The notes under the pieces are model-generated. The model was not told where the DNA came from and searched no databases. It saw nothing but the letters and a program-made list of their open reading frames with translations. 64,000 nt of DNA from Anagrus nilaparvatae (Eukaryota > Arthropoda > Insecta > Hymenoptera > Mymaridae). Numbering within the stretch: position 1 is the stretch's first letter; every line of letters starts with the position of its first letter. The translations under genes and the position numbers were made by a program. Positions 54,037 through 64,000 of this stretch are shown here, piece by piece. Location: positions 26,244,001-26,308,000 of the forward strand of contig JAKSXM010000137.1 in assembly GCA_022575985.1 (NCBI GenBank), given 5' to 3'.

Positions 54037-57000
54037 GTATTTAGTTTTCATATTATCTGTTGAAAAAAGAGTCGTGTAACTCAACTTTTTGAAATATTTT
54101 ATTCGTCACTGTTGCACAAACTATAGAATCAAGCAGTGTGCGATTACCTGAAGCTTTAAGTCGGTCTTGGGTACATCCAAAAAGTCCGAAAAAAAAGTAT
54201 TCATGAATATTCCATAACGATTAAATTTTTAAAAATTAGTGATATGGCATGTTTAGTTGGATTTTATCTTATAAATAAAAATTTTAAAAATGTTGAATAG
54301 TAATAATATTGAATTTTAGTTAATATAAATGTATATCAAGAGATTATGTATCAAAAACCCATCAGTTTACAGAGCGTGACTCAACTTCTCGATATAGGCT
54401 TTATTCTTCTCTTCTATATAAACTAGAGACTAGACATATAAATCGAATTTTGTAATACCATATTTAATATGAAACTTGCACGAACTTTTAATATCGAACA
54501 AACTATAAATGCAATAATATTTTAAAAAAATTTTTATTTTCTAGTAATATTGAAAAATTGTTAATTTTATAATTTTTGAATTTATATTTTTTTACAGAAA
54601 AGAACAGATGTTCATTAGAAGCAATAGGAAATTATTTTATGTAAACGAATTTTTCACCCTATGTGTGTTGTACAAAACGTATCTTAATAAAATTCTAATA
54701 AATACGTGACAATTCATAAAAATAACCTATCAATTTTATTCGCCTAAATAAAGAGATCAAAAATTTTATACTCGAATAAAATCAAATAAATAAATAATAA
54801 ATAAGCCCAAAAAAAGTCTCATAGAAAAAGTTTGATAATTATCTGTACATAAGAAGAGAATTTTATTGCAATTCTAGAAAAAAAAGGTTCATCTCTCGTT
54901 TTTGTGAATTTAGAAATTGATCTCTATAATACTAGATAGGGAATAATAAAAGAGGGTAAAAAAAATTTTCTTTCTAGATGACTCATATCAAGAGGGGTAG
55001 AGAAAAAAAAACTTTATGTTAGCTACCCATCTTTTAAGTGCTATTTGGGAATATAACGAACCCCTCTTTTCAATGCTTTATAAAATCGTCCAAAAATCTA
55101 AATCCAGAGATTTTTCTTTATCGTTTCTGCTGCTCTTGTTTTTTTTTTTTTTTTTTTGTTATTATTATTATTTTTTATTTATGCTTGATAAATTTCCTTA
55201 TTTTGAAATTTTAGATTTTTTCTATTTTTTATGTTATTTTTTATGCATTTGAAGCAGAAATTCTGTTGGGGTATTAAAATTTTAATTTTACTCAGAGTAA
55301 AAGGTCGTCATCTTTTGTTGTCTAAAAAGTTTATATAACTTTTAAGCTAATCGAAATTCTTTATCGATTTTAGTACTCTTAATATTACATTCTGGTTATT
55401 TTCAAATTTCCAGACACTAGAGAATTTTTAATAAATTTCAATTATACTCTTACGCTAATTTTAATAATAAAATTTTTAACCAACATTTATTTTATTACTC
55501 TATTGATTTTTACTTTTTTTCCTCTTTCGCAATTGTGAAAAAAATCTGGAAAAATTCAAGTCTTTCTTTTAGATTTAACGAGTTCAAGTACTGGTCAATT
55601 AGCTTCGTGGATTAACCTAAGTCTAAAAAAATTACGATTTGAAATAAATCTGAAAAAAAAATCGATTCATTAAAAGATAAAAAAAAACTGTTCAATGGAA
55701 CTCCCCGCCAAAAAAATTTAAAGATTTTAAAAGTTTCACGAATTGAATAATCGATTTTGTACAGTAAAAGCATTTTTTTACTCTCATTAGTATAAAACAC
55801 GTTATCAACCCTCACTGTACTGTTCAAGGTTAATGTCCTTTTTATTCGACTGTGTTACTGCTTAAAAACCTTTTTTTATATAATATAATGGGAGTTTAAT
55901 TCTTCGATCGTGTTTTTTAGTTAGACACTTTCGAAAAATAACTTTGAAATTTCCTAAATGTCGTGTCATGACTGTATTATAAAATCGTTAGAAAATTTTA
56001 CATAACTTTTTTTTGACATCTTTGATAATTAAATTTTAGATGTAATTTTTCTTTTTTGTAATATTAATGAGATTAATAAAAATAAGTAAAATAAATTTTT
56101 AGTGGCGTAGTAAAATAGTATATTATGGAATAAAGGCGAAATTTATAGAAATTAGTGATTACAAACACGAATACTTGGTGTAGCTAAGGTGTATGAAAGT
56201 ATAATAAATTATATCAATCTTGGTGCAAGCAATACGCCTAGGCAGGCAAAGAATATCGCAATTGCCATGGGCAAAAAACTATAAACATAAGCATGAATAT
56301 AAATCACTTGCTATACTAATCTCGTTAGCATCGAAACTTTTGAGCCCTTAATACTTGATACGCTATTTTGACTGACCCTGTCATAAAGGCAAATGCTTTT
56401 TGAATGTTCAATCAAGCAAAAAAAAAATATTTCTTTAAAATTACTCCCATTAAAAAATTATTTAAACCCTCGACACTAAAAAGAAAAATAATTAACCTTG
56501 AAACAATTAATAATTAAGCAGCAAATGTCTTAACCTCCCTGGCAGAAAAAAACTTCATAATTTATAAATAGAATATAATAAGAAAAAAGTCATCAAAGCT
56601 TAATTAGTATACTTTCTAAAAAAAAATTACTTGTACCTAAATAATACCTTGCAGGCAGGCAAGTAAAAATAATATAAACACGAACTTTTCTTTCTAAGAA
56701 AGTTATTAAATAAAAAGAAAATAATTTAAACAGTCATACTATAATATTAGCTTTTTGACTTAAAAAACATCCTTTCATGAAAAAGTTTAAAATATCGAAA
56801 TGTGAAAAAAACTTATAACTGGTTTTAGTGTATTTACAACCAACGAGCATGGTACGTGTTGACTTATGATATAAAATCCTTAATTATTAGAAGTTCTTAA
56901 GCTGAAATTATATTAAGAAATTGCAATTATTCAAACCCATAAAACTCAAAGTATTCTAAATCTCTAAACCCAAATTATTTTAATTTTAAGTTCATTTTAC

Positions 57001-60000
57001 CCTCCCCCCTTGAATTTTGAGTCATTTTCAATGAAAAGTACCTTCTCTGTGAACAAGTCCCATGTTAAAATTAAAATGTTGCTCATTATTTAAGCTAAAT
57101 TTAATTAGATATATGATTAAATACTACCATAGAATTCAATAATATGTAATTTTTTTTTCTAACTTAGCTAAACTAAAGTATTTCAGTAGGCTCACAGAGC
57201 CGTTACTGGGGTAGAATTTCAGGCCAGAGCTTGTTTCTAAAAATTCAATAAATCAGCAACAGTCGAATATACATTTTACTCCCATACAAACCGATTGCAA
57301 TATTTACATCCACACACAAAATATTTTGTATTTATAATACATAAAAAAAAGAGAGAAATTTTATAAACGTGGCTAAACTATATTATGAATAATGAAATTT
57401 ATTATACATTTTTGTGTACTAGCAATTTTTCATTCCTACAAACATACACGCACCCACGCTTTTTTTTGAAAAAAACATTTTTCTTATTCTTTTTTTTTGG
57501 TGTTAGCATTTGTTTTTTATTTTTTTTTTTTTGCTCAAAAATATATATAAGACATATACGGATATACTATAACGTACATCGTGCGTGTCTCAAGTAGATT
57601 TTTATAAGAAGGGTAAAAAAGAAGTTTACATATATATATACGGGCTATATTACAAAAAAATACTGCAGTAAAAGAAAAATAATACTTATATATAAAAAAG
57701 AATTACTACACACACTGCGGATCTTTCAAGAGGGATGAAGATAAAGATGATGATGATGATTATGATGCTGGATACTATATATTTTTATCTTAAATTTAAA
57801 TACTGAAAATTTATAATGAAAAACAGGGAGATTTTATTTTTTAAGTACGATTAATGGATAAAAAGTTATAATATTAATTTTTATGAGATATTCAGAAGGA
57901 TTATAACAGCTAAACTGCTTTTTTCTAATTTAAAATCGCATTATGGAATTTAATAACGTTTTGTTATTTATAATGGAAAAATTTATTTTTTTCAAGTAGT
58001 ATTACATTATTTTTAGTCAGACAGTTTTAAATTTTTACTTTTTTTACTAATACAGATTGATAATACTTTAATTCAAAGTTAAACAGACCCTTTTTTGTTG
58101 GTATATTTACTTAACTTTAAATTTATGTCTACTTTGGTTGAGGAAAATTGATTTATTGATGTTGATATAAGGTTAGAGTATTAGACAAGAGAAAAAAAAT
58201 AGACAACGGATAAAGGATGTGTGTAAAAAAGTTTTATAAAGTCCGATCAATTTGCTTGATAAAAAAAAGCTTTTAATCTTATATAAAGAAGAAAGTTGAT
58301 TAAAAAGTACAAGAAGACACTTAATGTAGATGTGATTTTTCTTTTCTTTTGCTGGATTTTAAAAGAAAAAAGTTAATTAAAATTTAAGCTTCGTTTCAAT
58401 TCTACTAAAAACATTTCGAAAAAGCAGTTTCTATAAAAAAAAAATTTTTTCTATATAAAAAAGTATATCATAAGAATTTCATGGGTATTTTTCACCAATT
58501 CAGGCAGAAAATTAAAAATTTTACGAAAGTTGAATTTAAGGATGTGTTCAAGGATTTGTTTTTTCATTTATTAATTCATTTGGCACAGAATTCTTACAAT
58601 TTACTCACAAATAACAAAAATGGACCTCAATTACAAACATTCTATTTGCTATTCTGCTGTGCAACAAGTGCATAAACGAAAGTTCTAGAATTTCAAAGTC
58701 ATTACCGACCAACTGTGGTCACATTTATCTCTATATGTCAAAAAAATTTAATTTTATAGTAAACAAAGAAAACAGGCAACATAAATTTAATTAATTTTAT
58801 TATCGTTTTCTAAATAATAAAATAAATTAATGTTTCTACTTTTTGCTGCAGTAAAAATTCTATTTTTAACGCAAAATTGAAATTAGTCTATGGCAAACCA
58901 CATGTCACTCTGAAAGCTAGACAGAGCACCAAAAAGTAATAAGCAGTAAAAGTTATAGTTTATGGTTATTAAATTTTGTTGTGTTCTTAATACCAACGAT
59001 TCCAATAATTTCATGCAAAATTATTATCACGAAATTACACGTTTGAATAAATATGAGTTAAATTTTATATTATACAAATCACGAATCAGAAAAAAACTAA
59101 CAATAACTATAAAATAATGACTCAGTTATATAGCTCGAAATTCAAACAGGTGTTTCTTATAATAATCAATCAAAAAAATTTTAACGTCTGAATGGTTGAA
59201 TGATACAAAAGGGGAATAGAAGCAAGCAAAAAAAAAGTTATTAAAGCATATAATTAGAAATAAGATTTTATTTTAATAACTTAATAGTTCGAGTTAATAC
59301 TAAATTGTAAATTGCATTGTTTATATGTGTAATTGGACATTAAGTATGTATTGTTGTTGTTGTTGCTTTTTTTTAATCTATAAAAGGGAATCGAGTGTAC
59401 TTTGTGCATTAGGAGCAAGTATACTTAAGTCAAAATAAAAGAATTTATAGGGTGATTCATAATTTCTTTGTCAGCATGTTTTTAATGTGGATCATTTAGA
59501 TTAATAGTAATTTTTCAATTTTTTTGGTTCATATATAGCTGATATACATATTTTTTTTTTAATTAAACGAAAATAATGAATATTTTTTTTTGTAATGGAA
59601 AAAATGGAATATTAAAAATTGAAATCTCGGAGGAAATTATTGTTATCAGAAAAAAAAAATTTTGCCAATAATTAATACCAACATTGTGCATATGATATAC
59701 ATTGATTAACTTTGTACGAGTGATATTCAATACTGTATGTTTATATTAGACCTTGGTTTATATTGGATATTTTCAATTTTTCATTTTTTACTGAAATGTT
59801 ATGTACGAGTTTTACATCCAGGAGGGCAAAGAATTTTCAATTTCCACCAAGGTACTCATATTTTAAATGAGTATGAGTGAAAATCAGTTTTAAAAAATTT
59901 TCTTTACGATTCAAGCCATTTTAAATCCCACAATCATAAACATTTTTTCAGTGCAGACCCTTTAGTTTAGCGAAATTTCTAAAAGACTCAATTTTTCATA

Positions 60001-61580
60001 AATGCAAACTAAAATAAGTCATCTTCTACTATATGAACATGTACACGAGCCAAACAATAAGCTAGAGAAAATGTTTTCAGTATAGATTAAGCATCTAGTA
60101 GTTTACATTTCATAATATACAGAGAAGTACATAAACGAAATATATAAATAAGTGAAATGATTGACAGAGGAAATGGCAAAATCTATCTTTCTATATATAG
60201 ACAAGAACAACAACAAGCAACAACATGAAGCTTTTGAGAAGTCTGATGTATAAAGTGCGAATTGCCTGGTAGCTATAAACATTTGCACACGGTTATATAT
60301 ATTGTATGTTCATCTCGTACAAATAAATATTACTATGTCATGGTATTGAAAATTGTAGAGAATGGTTACAACAACAGCTGTCGACTGTACATATTTATTT
60401 TGAATTTATGCATGCATGCTAAACTAATGACAAAAGGTCTTTTCGAAGGAACATTTTACTCTATGTTCGTAGAAAATCAATTTTGTGGAGGAGGGTGTAT
60501 TTATACATCAATGTGAAATTGATGAAATATGTATATTAAATATATATTTTCATACATTTATGTACCTACCTTAATTATCTGCTGACTGGTTTTGTTAGTC
60601 AACCCTTTTTTGTTGTAATTGTACTTTATATTATGTAGGCAATATTCTCTCAGTTTTCTTTTCTCATAAATTTTAATCAATTGAATGAATACGATGTATA
60701 TTACCCTAAATGTTTGTACTAAAATTTTTTTAAGTTTTTATTATTGGCCATTTTGAAGAATTTGTTGCTTTGAAATAGAGCTACTAATTAATGAGGATTT
60801 GAATAGAACCACAAATGCATTTCATTAAGAGTTACATGCTTATTTATATGCTAGACTAAATTAGACTACCGTAAAGTGATTGTAACAGAGATTTCTAAAT
60901 TAAATTAGTCTAATTAGACATTAAAACTTTTTCAAATTGCAATTTAGCTGCAGCGACTTTTTCATGTTTGGATATTTTGGGCAGCAAAGTTTAATGTCGA
61001 AGCTAATATGTACAAATACAAGTTCACAAAACGCCTGACCATTTCGAGGTTATGATTATTATTATTATTAACAATCTATCTCTGAATGTGATAGGTATTT
61101 TTATTATGATTGACGTAAAATTTAGGTTGAAATATAGTATATATAGATACAGTCCAAAAAAACTATTTGTTTGAATGCTGTAGGATACACAAACTACCCC
61201 CTGCTTATGCTCGCTGAAACGACGAACGATATTTTTTTTTATTTCACATAAACAAATATTGGTGGTGTATGTACCAAATAAACATAACGATTGATTATAA
61301 ATAATCAAAGGCAAAAAAGGTCCGTCAATTATTATTTTTTTTAGAATAAAAAAAATTAATATAAATATAGAAAAATATAGTATTTTTATTGAAAATAAAT
61401 AAGCAGATAAATGTCAACATATGTATTTAATATTGTTAAAGTAAAAAAAGAAATTTTATCAATTTATCTTCTTATTACTTATCTATAAAGTTGAAAAAAC
61501 GATAAAAAATAAAAGATTTTTATATATAAAAGTATGAAATATAATAAAAAAGAAATATCACATATTGTCTTTTATCTTAC
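54037..61580. other. 7.5-kb AT-rich stretch without a firm gene
   Basis: No IR remnants seen. It contains the third copy of the dispersed inverted-repeat element (56805-57070), T-runs near 55140 and 57480-57530, and a GAT-rich patch at 57746-57770. Frames at 58481-58675, 60262-60516 and 61024-61314 are isolated, lack recognisable features and are not called. Confidence 0.5.
56805..57070 (+). repeat. dispersed inverted-repeat element, copy 3
   Basis: 'aacttataactggttttagt' then 'agcatggtacgtgttgac'; right end 'gtgaacaagtcccatgtt'. Interior 'ctaaatctctaaacccaaat' and 'ccctccccccttgaattttg' match copies 1 and 2. Same orientation as copy 2, more diverged ends. Confidence 0.6.
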
Positions 61581-61683
61581 CTTTCTCCAAGGAATTAGTA
61601 TTTTATACAGTTTATCCTCCTGTCCAATATATGGGATTTTCTGAACGATTTTCACAGTTTTTAGTTTTTGAGGATTTTGGGAT
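61581..61683 (-). CDS. candidate coding exon on the minus strand
   Basis: Minus strand: acceptor 'taaattttag', 103 bases, then a strong donor GAAAG|GTAAGA. With one base completing a split codon, the next 34 codons are open and read SQNPQKLKTVKIVQKIPYIG, then QEDKLYKILIPWRK, a protein-like composition with no low-complexity bias. The exon ends in phase 0. The beginning resembles the damaged exon at 32755-32838. I do not recognise the protein and cannot link it to further exons with confidence. Confidence 0.4.
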
Positions 61684-61689
61684 CTAAAA

Positions 61690-63290
61690 TTTAATAAAAT
61701 TTTTCAATTTCTAGTAAGCTACAAAATTTTCCTAAAGTGGAACATTTTAAAAATTTTGGTATCTGGTAATTAATTTTTATCATCTAAACAGCCAAAAAAA
61801 ATGGTTCAATGACTCAAAATTTTCAGTTCTCAATCTTTAAGGTTCCAAAATTCCTTAAAAAAGCATATAATAACTTCAAGTTCAAATTATATATGCATCT
61901 ACAAAAAAATTATAAAAATAATTTTTCCGAATAGTACATAAGCAGGAACAACCCATATTTATTTTAATAAATGACATAATTCATAAAAATATAATATTTT
62001 GAATTATAGACATGTATTTTTATAAAACGTGTTTTGATTTTAGATATTACATTTATTTTTTTCTAAAAAATTGACATAAAAATTTCATTTATATTCAATA
62101 AAAAAAGTTATATCATATAAATATAAATTTTTATTTAACTTCTTATCAGAAGAATTAAAAATACAATAAAATAAAATGATAAAAATAGAGAATAAAATAA
62201 CAATAAAAGGATTAAATTTTATTGAATTAAAATGTTGAAAATAAACAATAACTGCATTATCAACAGTGCAACAGATGCGATGTTTTAATAGAATGACTAT
62301 TTTACTAAAATAACACAAGCGTTCCTAAAAAGTGATTGAATTTTCAACATTTATATATTATATGCATTTAAGAGGATCATATAACATAGTAAATAAACTA
62401 TGAATAAATTTATAAGAATGCATATTTAAAAAATACATAAATATTAAGGGCCTAATTATTTTATACATATTTTATAATTTAATAACATCTACGTAGGCAT
62501 GTTCTGTTAGGTCCCATCTCTCTGAACAGTTAATTTGTCATTGGCATAGATTATTCAGAAAGATATTTTATTTGTGTTTAGATTACAGTATCAATGATAA
62601 AAAGTTCAGTCAACAGGGGCCGAATGCTAAAGTGATTGTATAAGCTAAAACCTGAACTTTTAAAATAAGGGTTGGGATGAAATTGGGGTTAGATCTGATT
62701 AAAATTTCAATTTTTGTAATCCTGTGATCCCCCAGATACAGTTTTTATTTAAAAAAAAAATAAATTTAAAGCAATAATTTAAAAGCGATATTAAATAATT
62801 GACCCATTTTCTCTAAAATTGGCCTACTTTATGGTCAAAAATAAAGGTAGGGATAAAATCAGGGTTCAATTCGATTAAAATTTCGATTTTTGTGTAAAGT
62901 ATTTAAATCGCTGTTTAAATCTTAAATACTTTAAACTTTCTATTGAACTGTTTCTCTCAAGCCTCTACTTTATTTCTCAAATTTCTTTAAAAAAAAAAAA
63001 TCTCGAAAAAACTTCGGTATCGATATTGGAAAAAAATATCAGATATCGAATATATCGGGTCTTAAAAATATTAATTTTTTCTGTTTTTTATGTAAAAATA
63101 ACAAAAGCAACTTTATAAAGTTTTATAAAAATTATTTTTTTTCTCGAAAGAGAAAAGACTTTTTACATCTATATAAAGTTTGTACATCAAGAATTCAATT
63201 TGATTTTTATATATTTATATCAGATTTATATGGTTAATAATATTTACAGTATTTCTTTGAATTATTTCGAAGGCTAGAAATTTTATTTTT
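61690..63290. other. AT-rich stretch with direct repeats and a duplicated block
   Basis: Two related ~56-base segments at about 62658-62720 and 62840-62897 ('ctgattaaaatttcaatttt' / 'cgattaaaatttcgattttt') lie ~180 bases apart. 62935-63240 is the fullest copy of the segment repeated at 31.9-35.5 kb, including 'tttctcgaaagagaaaagac' and 'catcaagaattcaatttgat'. No gene is supported. Confidence 0.5.
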
Positions 63291-63291
63291 T

Positions 63292-63506
63292 GTACTGCGG
63301 CCCGAAAGTACGTATTTCCCGGACGCTGCGCGTCCGCCAAAGACGTATTTTCTCGCCACAGTCGCAAAAAAATTTTGTACAATCCTCGGCCATAAACAAA
63401 GAGTGACCCAAATCGCAGTTTACCATCCTCGGCTTCGCCTCAGAAGGTAATTTACATTCGATTTGGGCCATTCTTTATTTTTTGGGCCTAGGACCGTAAT
63501 ATACTA
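63292..63506. mobile_element. small inverted-repeat element ('AAAGAATGGCC' family)
   Basis: GC-rich island with ends 'gtactgcggcccg' and 'gaccgtaatatactat'. The interior has 'cctcggcttcgcctc', 'cgcagtttacc' and 'gggccattctttatttttt', matching the nested element at 51757-51900 and the end at 21390-21440. The minus-strand frame inside (63283-63471) is part of the repeat. It is inserted immediately beside the 62935-63240 repeat block. Confidence 0.65.
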
Positions 63507-63577
63507 TTCAACATCATTTTCAGTTAAATCATTAATTTTGTTTAATAAAATATGATAATATTTCTTGGGCTGGATGA

Positions 63578-63857
63578 TAAAGTCGTTATATGGTCTATAT
63601 CTTAAACGGGTAACCTAATACTTAATTTTTATAATATTATTAATGCCCTATAAACTTAACCTATGTTATTTCTATACGAAAAATAAAAAATGCATATACG
63701 ACATACGCCAATGCAAATGGTATCTGTATTGTATTCTGTGTACATATATTATACAACACCAATATGATCTATATTTTTCTATACAGATAGTTGAACAAGT
63801 ATGTATAGGACTATATTTAATTTGCATACACCTGCTATAGACCATACAACGACTTTA
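63578..63857. repeat. inverted repeat pair enclosing about 230 bp
   Basis: 'taaagtcgttatatggtcta' (63579) is inverted at about 63837-63856 ('tagaccatacaacgacttta'), with one mismatch. The AT-rich interior has no gene. Looks like a short inverted-repeat transposon or relic. Confidence 0.55.
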
Positions 63858-64000
63858 GCATACAGCCCTAGGTGTTGTACCTATTCATTCTCGCAAGTGA
63901 AATGCGTTTGTAAATATATATGTTACCGTTAGAGTCCGCTCTCCCGATAAAGTTAACATTAACCAGTTAAAGTTAACTTTAGCGAAGCGTTTTCGTTAAA

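Noticed and set aside
63504..63614. Open minus-strand segment with an acceptor-like start (reading VTRLRYRPYNDFIIQPKK...)
   Set aside because: Part of it lies within the inverted repeat arm at 63578-63600, and its stop is created by the adjoining small element, so an exon call is not supported.
1..64000. Possible endogenous virus or polydnavirus segment, considered because of a wasp-like genome
   Set aside because: No capsid, polymerase or circle-type genes or excision motifs were seen; the mobile sequences are transposons.

Overview
The window looks like a piece of nuclear genome from an insect. It is very AT-rich, with poly-A/T runs and AT-rich microsatellites throughout. The only long protein-coding genes are a same-strand array of single-exon, roughly 590-residue membrane proteins with the layout of divergent ionotropic receptors (IRs): an N-terminal hydrophobic leader, a bipartite ligand-binding region, three membrane segments and a short tail. 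A large intronless IR expansion with heavy transposon load fits an insect such as a parasitoid wasp, but no sequence here fixes the species. No bacterial or viral genome organisation, rRNA, tRNA or CRISPR array was seen.

Layout. 1-2480 is AT-rich non-coding DNA. 2594-20665 is the dense part of the IR array, all on the + strand: IR-a (2594), a gutted pseudogene (4680), IR-b (5372), the recent tandem pair IR-c (8425) and IR-d (11571), IR-e (13987), an N-terminal relic (16024) and IR-f (18887). A decayed full-length IR pseudogene follows at 24868-26639. 26.6-41.1 kb lacks long genes. It holds a textbook fold-back element with a TTAA target duplication (32917-34620) and, on the minus strand, small exon-like segments with splice signals. 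41183-54036 is a second, young IR duplication: IR-g (41183-42952) and IR-h (50334-54036). They are separated by about 7 kb of nested mobile DNA (two long palindromes, two inverted fragments of a Pif1-type helicase, a 5'-truncated Penelope-like element). IR-h is split by a 1922-bp DNA transposon with an 8-bp target duplication. 54-64 kb is again AT-rich, with small repeats and one further exon-like segment on the minus strand.

How it works together. Seven IR genes look intact: a, b, c, d, e, f and g. One is freshly broken by a transposon (h) and three are older pseudogenes, so this is a birth-and-death gene cluster. Sequence sharing between paralogues is patchy, with near-identical blocks inside diverged genes, which points to gene conversion as well as duplication. 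Chemosensory function is inferred from family architecture only. The most interesting observations are the paired loss of two cysteines in IR-g/IR-h, the conversion tracts, the multi-level transposon nest, the palindromes whose loops are in opposite orientation, and a hidden exon family on the minus strand. All similarity statements come from reading the sequence by eye; no search or alignment was run.
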